Shown here: in pieces, positions 9,637 through 21,900 of the stretch
Position numbering within the stretch: position 1 is the stretch's first letter
How the letters are laid out: the number at the start of each line of letters is the position of its first letter
Source: Serilophus lunatus
Lineage: Eukaryota; Chordata; Aves; Passeriformes; Eurylaimidae
Direction: 5' to 3'
Length of the DNA: 64,000 nucleotides
Assembly: GCA_013399895.1 (NCBI GenBank)
Contig: VXBA01003283.1
Span: 348,835-412,834 of the forward strand
Position numbers and translations under genes: made by a program
The notes under the pieces: generated by a model
What the model saw: the letters and a program-made list of their open reading frames with translations, nothing else
Database searches by the model: none
Told to the model about the DNA's origin: nothing

Positions 9637-12600
9637 CCTAGAGGATCATAAACTATAAGTATCATCACTTTTTGACTTTCTGTTTGATCATTCATAACAT
9701 TTCCTATGGTAGGCTATTTTTAGCCAAGAGAAGAGAAAGTAAAAAAAGAAAGAAAAAATAATCAGACCTTGTGTAATCACAATTGTCCATAGGCCTGGAC
9801 TGTGCAGGAACTCATGAGGCAACCTCTCCACAGAACAGGGAATTGTGTTGTAGAAATGATTAACTTGTCTTGCAGCAGTGCACACAGGACCAGGGGACCA
9901 ACTTCAGAACAAGTCATATAAAATAAAACCTGAACCACATTTTACACAAGGAAATCCACAACAGCTTACTGAAGTCCTGAGTGCAGAAAAATAAAAAAAG
10001 AACATATAGAAGAACAAATACTTATGGAACTTTCCAAACCTTTCAAAACACTAACTGAAATGACAATCTACATGCAGCAAAATTTCAGCAAGTATCAAAA
10101 TATTAAAGAAGGATCTTAATTTTGCTATAAAAATAGCTCTATTAATTTGAAACTTAAACCCAAAATTCTCATGATTTTCCTCATTTCTTCAAATAAAATT
10201 TAATCCTTGGCTGAGATCCAGTATAATGAGTCCAAGTTTCAACTTGAGAAGTAGACGTTGTACCCAAGCAATCAAAAACCCCTAAGAAAACCCAAAACCC
10301 CAGCTATATCAGACTTCAGAAATCGGAGTTCAGAGACCATCACGTTTGTGATACATCTTTGCCTAGGACTGGCTTTAATGTTAAGAGAAAAATTCTCTCA
10401 TGAAGAATTTCAGCCTTCTTCTTTGCAGACCATTTTCTACATTTTCCCTGATTTCCCTCAACCTGTGGCCCAGATCTCATAACTGGTGAGCATGGCAACC
10501 GAGCTCCTTACACAATCACTTGGGGAGAGTCATTCCAACATATCCAGCTCTCCATCTATTCTCTTGTCAGGTCTACATGTTATTATCTCCAAAGTCTACA
10601 TTTTCTCAAATTCAGTTCATGCAATAGAGTTGTGAGGTGAAAATACAAATTTTGCTGACTTGACAGTTAAGAGAGTAGCTGGAATACTTGAAACCCATAT
10701 TCTTAAAATATGATACAATACCAATTCAAAATTATATTCAGGGTTGTTTTTTTTTGTCACTGACGAGAATTTTAACACAATTTATGAAAGGCTGGAAATG
10801 CTAGCTGTTGCATTTCTACTCATATTTATTTATTAGAAAAATCAACATTAAGCAAAAGTAAAGAAAATTGACATATCATTCCAAAAGACAGCTCTAGAAT
10901 GAGATGGGAACTTGCAATCTCCTTAATTTCTATGCTAAAAAAAACAATCAGTGTGGAGAAAGAATACTTGATTTACAAACATTCATTCAATTCTTTGCTT
11001 TTCAGCTAAGGTAATCAAGAGAAATGTCATTATACAAAACTGATGTTTGCTTCAGTAGCAAAGGGAATAAGAATAGAACACTTTATAAAAACCACCAAGG
11101 AATTGATAAGGAATGACTGAAGTTATCAGCATCAGAGGCATAGACAAGAACCTTCTCACCCGTTGCTAATGCCATAATCTACCCAACCACTCCATCTATA
11201 ATGACACCCAGAGGAAAATATTTCGGGCCATATTCCACATACTTCCAAAATATACAGCACTGAACATTTCTTCCACCTAAATATCATAAAATAGTTTCTA
11301 AGGAACTATAAAATTAATTTATATATTCATAATTCAATGGATTCCTGACTGTTGACTTCTTCCAATGGCTTAGAGCTAGTACCTTAGAGCACGTACCTAG
11401 AAAATTTACTTCAGGTGAAAGAGTTCTCTGTCTCTGTAAAAGGAAGATGCAAATTCTACATTGTATCTTATGAAATTTCAGAGGGTGACAGACAGCAGCA
11501 CAGCAAAAAAATGTAACCTTCCTGAGTAATCAAAAATATGCTAAAAAATACATCATACTTGGACTGTTACCTTTGCAGACTTTCTATGTGTGAATAAATT
11601 TTTCACAAATTAAGCAATTGTTGAGCTAGTCCATGAGCTTATCGCTTTTTTGTATCACACATGCAGCTAATGGTTTGTATTCCCATCCTAAGAAATATGC
11701 ATAGCACAGAACAATTTTGCTGTACTGGAGCCATGGCAGGCTTATTTAAGCAAATGAAAATGTCTCCTTAAGAGTTGGTTTCTTTCTGTGCTTATTCAAA
11801 TCAGAGAAATAGAGCTAATGCTACGGTCTTATGAGTGCTTTATGCATTCTGACAAACCAAACGAGGTTTGTCAGGAGAGGCTCTAGGCAGCATGGAACTG
11901 CTGCAATTTTACATCTCATTGATTACCACAATGGGAATTGAAAATGGTTCTCTGCTTTCGACATGATATTAAAAATTCTGTTGCAGACCTCAGAAAAATA
12001 TGCAGGTCCTTCAGTAGAGGAAAAATGATAAAAACCAACTTTGTATAACATTGTTTCCTCATAAATTTGAGTCAGGCCCATCTGACCTTTAGGAAGTCTA
12101 ATAATAAAGCAATAAGGTGACATGCAGTAAAGCATGTCATTCTGTGAGTAGTTCTGCAAGAGGATACATGAAATAAAAGGGCAGTTCAATGCCCTGAGGC
12201 TCTGAGGATCCACTTGTTCTGTGGCATGTGCATCCTGTATACTGCTGGCATCGCATAGATTATGTGGGAACACACATGTCACAACAAACAATACTAAAAG
12301 AACAAGGACCTAAAAAGGATTGTAAGAAAATAAAGATTTATTACTACTGTCATATTGCCTCAGTCATTGCCTGGTTTGATGTTCTGGAGAGGTTTTCTAT
12401 GAAAGGTTCAGGAAACAAATTATTTTAATTGCTATTATACAAAAATCTCAAGTTTTTCCTCTTCCCACATCTTCAGTGATTTATTTTTGCTGGTTAAAGT
12501 ACTTTCCATCCACATGATTGTTACAAGGGATGGACTTATGTGCTAAGCATAGCAAAACAACATCAAAACCACAGAGAATAATCTGTAGTGACAGCAGTAG

Positions 12601-14230
12601 AAGTTTGTTCTACTCAGAGATTGCAAGTAACATATGAAGTACCATGTGCTAAGCAAGCTGTGACAGTCACTAACCCTTTGAGGTGCCTAGCAACCTTCAG
12701 AAGTATTCAATGGGAAGAGAAGATTCTCAGCACTCAACAGAATTAAGTTTATAATAAAACTGTTTACTCAGTGTCAATCATAACAGCCCTCAATGCTCCT
12801 CAAAATTAGGTAAAGGGAACCATACTTAGCCCAAGAGCAAGTTATTAGGTACAGCAATCACAGCATCAAAACCAATTAAATTTAAAAAGAAAATCTCTGT
12901 ATTTAAAAATAATGTCAGTTTTTTAGATGTTCCAGTGGGCTGATCGTCTGGGAATCAGAAGATCAAAGTTCTGAATTTCATCATGTCTTTCTGATATTTT
13001 AACTCTATAATATCTATATATAAATACCTATACCAATGCTTTGCATTTATATGCAATTCAGATACATTTTCAACTCGTATATCAAATAAACAACTACTAG
13101 TATAATAGACAACATAATCAATGGAGTTTGAAACAATAGAAAAATTGAAATCCAACTTTCAGTAAGTTCATAACATCTGTATTATTTCCACCAGGTATAT
13201 CCACAAACAAGAAGCTGGATTTAAAAATTAAACACAAGCACTTCCAGTGATTCCCACTAGGATGTACTGAGATCTATGTATGAGCTAAAACTAGGTCTGT
13301 GTCACGAAGCAACATGACAACCAATAAAAAAGAAGCAGAAACTCAAATGGCACTCAAGTACTACCAAGTAGCCAATAAGAACTAAGCTATATGTGAGGAA
13401 AACTGGTAGTTTGAACTTCAGCAGAACGGGAGAGGAAGATCCTTCTCCTACACCAACAGTAGCTTTTGAGAAATTACAAGTGTCTTTTTCCTGCCTGAGA
13501 ACAGTATGATAAAAGCAACAGTCCACTTAAAAAGTCAGTAAGTAATCTCATCAATCATCTCAAGGACACAAGAACACAAAAATAAATTTGAGTAAAAAAA
13601 TATCTTCTTGGATTTCTTGATCTTTTGATATAAAGCAAGATAAAGACAAAGGATGCAAAGCCCACAAAAATAATAGAATGATGGACCAAACCTCTTTTTT
13701 CTACCTGAAAAAAAATTATTTGTTCAGAAAAGTCATTTGCTATCAAAACAAGCAAAGATTTAATTCTTCTCTTAAATATACATATATAATGTGAGTGAGC
13801 TATCACCTAGTCCTTCATATGGTAATGGTACTACATAAAACATTACCTATTGCAAACTTATTGGTATGCTGAATGTACGCAGAATATGTTGTTCTATGAT
13901 TTTCTTTATTTTTGTATATGCCATGTATATATATACTAAATCATATAATACCAACAGCAAGTTAAAGTTGTGAGACATACAATATTTAAAAGAAAAAAAA
14001 CCCACAAAAATAAAGGAGGACTTTATAAATTTTAATTAATTATGACAGTTTCTAACACCAATAAAGAATTGTAGATTGTCTATTCTTCACTATAATTGGC
14101 TTCAGCTGTTCCACATGGTCACCTGCTGCTATGCAATGCCTGACCTGATGATAATAGTCACTGAGAGTTCCACGAAGAAAACAGTGAGATGGTAATTTCA
14201 TTAATATAGCTTTACACAAAGCAGTATATT
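9637..14230. other. AT-rich non-coding DNA
   Basis: No gene or transposon is recognised over 4.6 kb. The longest open frame is a minus-strand 122 codons (11923-12291) with no recognisable domain, no low-complexity bias and no splice context I can argue for. A compact hairpin lies at 11849-11874. Confidence 0.5.
11849..11874. repeat. Perfect 10-bp inverted repeat (hairpin)
   Basis: CTGACAAACC and GGTTTGTCAG are separated by six bases (AAACGA). A T-G wobble and a T-A pair could extend the stem to 12. No function is indicated. Confidence 0.8.
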
Positions 14231-14460
14231 GGAATATCACATAATGGCTGAGGTTGGAAGGGATCTCTGAAAGTCATCTGGTACAAAACCCATGCTTAAA
14301 CCCACAGATTGAGTGGCCTCTGGCCCTGCAATGATGGAAAGGGTTGTTCCTCCCCAGGTGCAAGACTTTGCACCTCTGGGAGCTGAACTTCATGAAGTTC
14401 TTAGCCCATTTCTCTAGCCTTTCAAGATCCCTCTGGATTGCAGCACAACACTCAGAATAT
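14231..14460 (-). mobile_element. CR1 LINE fragment with internal deletion
   Basis: On the minus strand the first part encodes the CR1 RT C-terminal stretch CCAAIQRDLERLEKWA...KVLHLGRNNPFHH. It then jumps almost directly to the CR1 3' end (AGAGATCCCTTCCAACCTCAG then CCATTATGTGA). In a full CR1 these segments are about 0.8 kb apart, so the copy has lost most of its C-terminal and 3' region internally as well as its 5' end. The family match comes from conserved residues typical of bird CR1 ORF2. Confidence 0.9.
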
Positions 14461-16390
14461 GCATACATAACATATTCTTGGGTCATTTGTTTAATACTTC
14501 TAATTTTGTTACTTCTCTTTTTTTGTCTTTTTTCCGCCTGTGAAATATAAAAAATATTAACACATTCTCCTTTTTGTTTTACAATTTACTGAATAGATAA
14601 TACATACATTGTGTGACTTTTTTTTAGCAGAGACTGAATTTGTTCTTACTTTCTAGGAAGTGTCTATCACATTACAGATACTGCTACAAGAAAAAACACT
14701 GCATTAGGCCCTTTACTCTCACAATGAATGTTCCTCATTTGAATGCATTGAAACATATTTATACAAACAAATGTAACAGAATAAATGAAATATCTGTAAT
14801 CCTCACTTGGTGCTATACTGAAGTCTAGAAGTCTAAAGGGCTGAATTATAGACAAACGAATTATAGATAAAGGGATTTTTTGTTTGTTTTGATTGGTTGG
14901 AAATTTTTTTTTAAAGGAAAAGAAATTAACCAAGGCATTTTTTTAAAGTTTTGATTTTGGGTACCCAGTGATAGAAACCTTGTAGCCTGAACTTCAGGGT
15001 TAGGTACAATCAGCATTTTGTAAATTCAGACTATGCAGTCATTTAAACTTGGTTACTTGTATGCCAACACATCCAACACAGATCATTATAAAATTGGCAA
15101 TTCACTCTTTTCAAAAAGCACTATCCAATTTTAACCAACTTCTAAGGAGCAAAATGATCATAGTTAGTTAAGAACAATAAAGTATTTTATAAAAGGAATT
15201 TTACATAACTGCTAAGTTTCATTATGCTGTTGCTCACATTACTCTGTGTTTAAATGAATCAAAATTAAAGCAGGTATGAAGCTTTAAATGCCTTGAGGCT
15301 TTTAAATTTAAAATAAATAAGCATTCTGAATACAGGTTTACTGAATTTCATTTATGCTGTATTAATGGCAGTCTCAGTGGAAAGAAATTCTGTAGAAGAA
15401 TGTCTTAAAGCTAATTGACAAAAATACAAATTTTCTCTCAAATTCATGAATTTTTGCCTTTAGGGCAAAAACTATCCTTTGCCCCTATTCTTTTCCTCTG
15501 ACAAGGAATGATTGTCTCTGAGGAGGAGATATGGTCAGTCATCACAGCCTTGTTCATGTATATTTCTTGCACCTGAAGGAATATCAGATTCAAAGCATTA
15601 TTGGATGACCAAGAATTTTTACCAGTGCACTTCACACACCTAGTCCATCTTCTCCACCATGTACCTTACACAAGTCTGACGCAATCATGGATGCAAAATC
15701 AACCTAAGTCTAGCAGTCTTGTAATCAAAATGATAATGACAAACAGAATATTCAGAGATGGAAGAATTATTATAAAAACTTATTTTAGGAGGAGAGATTA
15801 GTCTGACATGACTAAATACAAAAATGTGATTTTATGAATATCTGAAGGTTACAGATCTTGAGGAAGAAAATTTAGCATTGTATAGGGAGAACGAAATGCC
15901 AAGAAAACAACAATAGTTTGAAATTAAGGTAATAAGCTGAATAGTATCAAAACATTTCATGAGACTGAAATCTACCCAATAGGGACATAATTCTGTAAGA
16001 CAAGAACATTTGGAAATAGAGTAGACAAAGCATGAGACAGCATGAAACAATTGTGTACTGATGATACAGAAGGCTAAATCATCTATATTTGCCTTTTTGT
16101 CTTTGAGATTACTTCTTCTAGTCAATCATTTTGGAGCACCACTGCATTTTAACACCTCTTTCTTTCATTTTTTTCTCCCTTCCTCTTCCTTTTGAAAGCA
16201 CTATTAAAATAGATGTGACCTCATTTCCCTTCTTTTTCCTTCTGCTTTAAAGGAACAATCTGTATAATCACTGTGTTTACCCAAATGTTTTCATATTTGG
16301 TTCTTTATATCTGAAAACCTATTTTAAGCAACATCTGGACACAGTGTTCAACATTCCTCCCTTATAATCTAGCTTTCTGTAGCCGCATGA
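14461..16390. other. AT-rich non-coding DNA
   Basis: No gene or repeat recognised. Minus-strand frames at 14667-14933 and 15832-16125 (88 and 97 codons) have no domain-like features. Confidence 0.5.
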
Positions 16391-16435
16391 TTTTTATAAG
16401 GTCACCTATCACGAAAGTCAGTGACCTTATAAAAA
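16391..16435. repeat. Perfect 15-bp inverted repeat with 15-nt loop
   Basis: TTTTTATAAGGTCAC (16391-16405) and GTGACCTTATAAAAA (16421-16435) are exact reverse complements around the spacer CTATCACGAAAGTCA. The stem would form a stable hairpin in RNA or DNA. It lies outside any recognised repeat. It could be the remains of a short DNA transposon or a structured RNA, and neither is shown. Confidence 0.85.
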
Positions 16436-16706
16436 AACAGATTAATGGATGAGGAAAGGTTCGGGCTGGAGAAAATGTTAAGTATCATGACTCTTTACCA
16501 CATGCCTACATCCACATACAGAATTCACTCTCAAAGAGTAGACTAAGGCTCTTCCAAAGAGAGCAAAATTTTAGAAGTTTGCAAGCATTTTAGAGAAAAG
16601 ATTTAATGTTAATACAGGTCTAGATAGTAGGATTCAAAATGTTTTGATGACAGAAGAATATAACCGCTTATCTCTCCTTGTTTAAAAAAAACCCACAAAA
16701 ATCAAA

Positions 16707-16708
<2 letters not shown>

Positions 16709-16771
<63 letters not shown>
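16709..16771. repeat. 63-nt poly-T tract with one C interruption
   Basis: T35, one C (16744), then T27. On the minus strand this is a long poly-A. No AATAAA precedes it on that strand, so a processed-mRNA insertion is not supported, and such insertions are rare in birds. It is more likely an expanded homopolymer. Confidence 0.9.
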
Positions 16772-16773
<2 letters not shown>

Positions 16774-18234
16774 TGGGAGAAATCTCTATTATCTCTGTAT
16801 CTTTGTTGAAATGCTCTATATTTGCTAAAGGGAAAGTGTAATGAATTTCTAGGATGTTTGTAGTCATATTCATATTTTTTCCAAGAATTTTTTTTCAAAC
16901 ATTGAAATGACAAAAGCAAAGGGAGGAAAACTACAAAGATATTCACTAATATCTTAATAGCATATCTTCTGCCAATGGCTGTTAACATTTAAATTCTTCA
17001 AGAATTATACGCCTCTTCAAACTCTTATAAAATGTTTACATTTTCATTTTTTCAGGACAAAAAGTCATTATCAACTTTAAGTCTCTTGTAACAAGTATCT
17101 GAACTACAAGACTTTTGTATCACAATCACCTCGATATTCTTAGTTTTACACACAATTTTAACAAATGGAAATTTTATGTCATTAAGCAAAATGCCAAATT
17201 TTTTGATTCCAATGAAAGTAATGAAAAATCAAATATTAAACATTATTTTCACATTTTTTTCAGTTTGATTAATTTGATTTCTACTTGTGATTGGGAGATT
17301 ATCTAAAATCTTCTACTTGCCTTTTGGTGGAGTACATGCAACAAAAATATCTTCATATGCATAGTTGTTTAACTGACTTGGGTTTTGGTGTGTAAGAGCA
17401 GGATCTTTTAAAGGAAGTAAATCTATCCACATTGTTTCTTCAGGCATAATAAAAAATGAAGCATAATTTATACTTTTTTAAAAAAACTTCACCTTATCAT
17501 CCTTCCCATTTCAATTCCAGGAAAAAATAATATTTTTTGATTGATTGTATGAAAGCATGATTTAAACTAATCTATTTCACACACTAGCTCTCTCTTTCTC
17601 TCCGTTTATTAAATTCATCTTAAATCTTCGTTTCAACAATTTTTAGATTTCAGTTAAGGCACACATTAGAATGGAATAGCATGGGTTCTGCATATCTAAA
17701 ACTGAGTTGTATGCAGTGTGGGAAAGAAGATGTGATAGAAAGGGTCTACTGTAATAAAAAAGTAATCTAGTCTTGCTCTAATAGACATGCAGAGCCAAAT
17801 AGGAACCACAGCAGCACTTAGATCCTTCTGCTGCCATGTCCTGGGCCTAAGTACTCAGCTCTGGCTGAGAATGGAAAGGAATAAACAATACTTGACATGG
17901 ATAGTACACTTACTTGTAGAATGGGTATATTTATCTTTATCATAGATCAGCAAAACAGAGAAACTATGTGATTCAACCAAGGAATACAGAGAAAAACAAT
18001 ATATTTTTAAAAAACAGTTGATATTTCTTTAGTGAAAAAGGGAAGTGAACTCTAATTTACTGAATTTAGAAATAAGCTATATAAACCAGAACCATATTTT
18101 CAAGTGTCATTATGTAGTTTATTTCCTGAAAGAAGGGGATCTTGAGAAACTTAGGACTGAATTAACAGAAGTATCTTGAAGATCAGTAAGTGCAAATATC
18201 TGCAACCAGCATGGCTTGATACAGGCATATTGAC
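16772..18234. other. AT-rich non-coding DNA
   Basis: No gene or transposon recognised. A minus-strand 72-codon frame (16770-16988) abuts the poly-T tract and has no known domain. Confidence 0.5.
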
Positions 18235-18925
18235 AGCTCAAGCAGAAACTGTGAGGGAAAGAATCTAGAAGTCACACTGCATGGCAGGTCGAATGCAACT
18301 GCTTCCACTGAGCACTGTCACTGCAAGCTTTCCAAACCACATACTGGACTGTTAGGAGCACAGCGGCCAGTACATCAAAGGAAGTTATCAATTGTCCTTC
18401 TCTTCCCAGCACCAGTGAGACTGCTCCTAAAATACTGGATCCAGTTTTGGGCCTCAGATTTCAAGAAGGATGTAAAGAAACTGAAGAGGGTAAAGAGGAA
18501 GGGTATCAAAAGTGTCAGGGTCTGGAGTATGTTTCTAGGAGGAGAGGTTGACAGCGTACAGTTAGTTTGGCAGAAAAGAGATTAAAGGGTGCTGCTCTGT
18601 TGGCAGCCAGTAGTTGTTTAAGGGTATTTACAAAGATGACCACAAAAAATTTTTTCAGGAGTGACCAATCAAAAAAGGGACAACAGCCAAAAATTGCAAA
18701 ATAGTATTTAAGAAGAGACATTAAGAAAAAACTTCTCCCTTAGGAGGGTGATGCAGCAAAGGAGAAAGAGGGGCTGTTCTGATACATCTGTTCTTGAAAG
18801 ATTTTAAAACTGAACTAGACAAATCAGGACCTAATTTGATGTAAAGCTAGTAATAGCCCCACATTTGGAGAATAAATGGTCAAGATGATTTCCAATAGTC
18901 TTTCCATACAATGATTTCCTGATTC
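18235..18925 (+). mobile_element. Ancient, decayed CR1 LINE
   Basis: A plus-strand chain of CR1 ORF2 blocks is recognisable though heavily mutated: AAACCACATACTGGACTGTTAGGAG, the AAGGAAGTTATC block, ACTGGATCCAGTTTTGGGCC, TTTCAAGAAGGATGTAAAGAAACTG, TAGGAGGAGAGGTTGA, AAAAACTTCTCCCTTAGGAGGGTG, and a tail near TTTGATG...AAGATGATTTCCAATAGTC. Numerous stops interrupt all frames. The wording resembles older, reptile-like CR1 subfamilies more than the younger bird ones elsewhere here, an inference from remembered consensus. The left edge is uncertain. Confidence 0.78.
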
Positions 18926-21900
18926 TTTTAAGTAAAATCAGGAAACACTTGTACAGAAATATTCATAAGTATTTCCTCTTAAATACACAATAAAATCAAC
19001 TAACAACTTAAATATGCAAAAATAATTAAGTAGGAGAATAATACTTTTAGTTTGAAGGGGCTTTTCAGGTACTCTAACTTGGAAAATAAATTCCGCTTTA
19101 TTTTTAAAGTTCCACTTTAAAAAGTAGAAAAAAATAAGCTTTTTGTTTTCTAAACATCCAACTTACAGAAACAGAGATAGGGAAAAAAATCATGGTTTAA
19201 TCCTTTTATATAGGCACAGATACTAAATATTATATGTGATATAATCCAATATTATGCATAATAATTAGAAGTTAAAATTAATAATAACTATTTTTAAAGA
19301 ACAGAATGCTTCAGTTTAAAACTCCTTTGTTTAGTACTTTTTCCCAGGGATCTAAAAGGTGCTGAAAAACTACTGTCTCTAATGACTTTGTAATCCAATT
19401 TTGTACTTGGCTTATCATAGCAACTTGCATTTCTCTTCTATGGCTCAATCCTGCATGGCAGAGAGATCTGGTCCTGATCTAGTAAAGCATCCTGGCCCTT
19501 GTGGGTTATATACAGATTACATAGTCTCGATATTTCTTTTTCAGTAAGGATGATAGAAGAAGTAGAAGAAAAAGCGTCTCAGCACCGTTTTTCTAACACA
19601 AAAGTAAGCTGGAAAAGGGTTATGTAAAGAAAGTAGTAAAATGAACAGACTGCAATAAATTGTTTTCTTTATAGATCAAGACATTTTCTGATTTAGAACT
19701 GGAAATAAATCACAATTCCCTTCCTGGGATTCTTCTTGGATATTCCTTCCTGTACTGAAGAAGCTGAACAGCTGTTAAGTCTAGCCTTTCATTTACTCCC
19801 AACTGTATTGTCATTTCATGTACAATAAAATAATTTGAATTTTCAAGCTGGGTTTTTAATATACATATGAGTTTTTTGGTCATGGACTAATTATACTTAT
19901 TAATATATTTCTTTGCTTTTATAAATATATTTAAGTTACCATTATTTTAAGTGGTGTTTTTGTTACTCCATTTGTTACTAATTGACTATATGTTTCCAAC
20001 CAAATAATGATATATAATATTTACACATAATAGTGCTGCTAAATTTTGCTGCACTTACCTACACAGAAGCAAGCATGAAATGTCTGCCTTTTAGGAAAAG
20101 GGCTCCATTTAACACTAGCATCTCTGAGTTACTGCATCTTCATGATTCTGAAATTCCTTTATGCTGTTTAATCAGTACAGCTCAGAGCAGTCATAGAAGC
20201 TATGGGGGAAAATTACAGGAAATTGCAATTTTTTGAAGAATTAACACTATATTAAATGTCTTTGGAGGAGTAGGGATGAAAGGGGCAATGGCTCTTTTAA
20301 TGTACCATGGCACTCTATTTCGACTCAGATAGGATCTAATGCGTCAATGTAAACAATGAGAATAATTATTCAATGATTTGATTTTATTTTCTTGGCCAGC
20401 TCTGGGACACTGCAAAAGAAACCCAGCTGTTCCTTGATTGCAGATTTCATACTAAATGGTGTTATATTTTCCTCAGTGCAAAGCAGGGAGTTACTAATCC
20501 AGCAAGTCGGTGACTATGTATGTTCTCTCTAACACTCTGGTCTTAGCAAAATGAAAAGAGATTTTATAAAAGAATCAAGTAATATATAAATATAAAGCAC
20601 ACCATGGAAATGCTGTACATGCCACTCTGAAATATTCCTATACAGCAGGACTGGAGTTAGGGTACATGTGTTGTATATATAGAGATTGGATCTAGTGATA
20701 AACGCAATTGCTCATTTAAGCTAAACTATATTTATCAGTTCTATTTAATAAGTGTTTGCATAGCCTGTACCATAGGACCGCGAGATGATCATTAATCTTC
20801 TACTCTATTCAAGTACACTGATAAATAATTTAGCAACATAACCTTTGAAAAGACAAACATAAAACCAAACTACACTAATTTTTTTATTTAAAAGACATCT
20901 GACTAAATAAGTGATTTACTTTATGTTAGAAGTCAACATTTTTTAGCAGTGTTCTAAGAGATGAAATCCATGAGAACTGCAGCTTTTGAGATTCCTTGAC
21001 ACAGGGAAACTATGTAAACAAAGTGTCGAGATATAAGTTTAGTTGTCTTATCCAAAGAACTGAAGTTTGAGGGCTTCAATTTATACCCTCTGCTATTGCA
21101 GATAATAGGGCCAGCTAATTCCCATGCCTTCTGGAATATTGGCAATAAAGAAACTAGAAACACAAAGTCCATAAAATTTTTAAATTGGGGATTCTTTGTC
21201 CCAAGGCATTAATATTGTGTATGCTTCTTCTTTGAAGGGAATTTGCCTCAGACCGTCACTTCTTGCTTTTAGTCACGGTGCATAACAACTGTCTCTCATT
21301 TATTCACATCTCATTCACATTTATTCAAGAGGAATGAAATCAACTAGGAATAGACATCGTTTGGCTAAGTTTATTGGCAGCATGAGACAAAATAGAATAA
21401 TCTTTAAAAATAAATTTCCATTTTAAAAAATAGTTGGTTTTTTTTTTTTTTAATTTCAGCTTTTTCAAAATATTGCTGATTGGATTACTTTTGAATCTAC
21501 TGTCTGAAGAATGAGAAATGTTCAATTGAATTTATTGTCCATCTGGTAACAGGCATTTACTTCCTTTTAAAGATAACTGAAGTGCTGATAATATTTCAGT
21601 GCAAGAATGTACCACCAAATAAGGCCAGCATTTTCCATTTCTGTTGTATTTAGTCAATACTTGTTCCAACGAATGTTCTAGGTTTTCACCCATATTTAGA
21701 AAATGTATTGTGTACCATGGTGAGATAGACTGTTTCTTGCCAGATTTCAACAAAAAGGCAACACAACATTAGATAATTTTAGTCATAATAATACCATTCA
21801 GTGGAACCACAGTTATGTAATGCTATGTTTTCACAGCATTATAGAGTTGTGTTTGGATACTAATTTCTTGGCATTGCAGCCCAATTATTTTCATTTATGA

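Noticed and set aside
16709..16771. Poly-A tail of a processed pseudogene on the minus strand
   Set aside because: No AATAAA-type signal and no recognisable transcript sequence is adjacent, and bird CR1 machinery rarely makes such copies.
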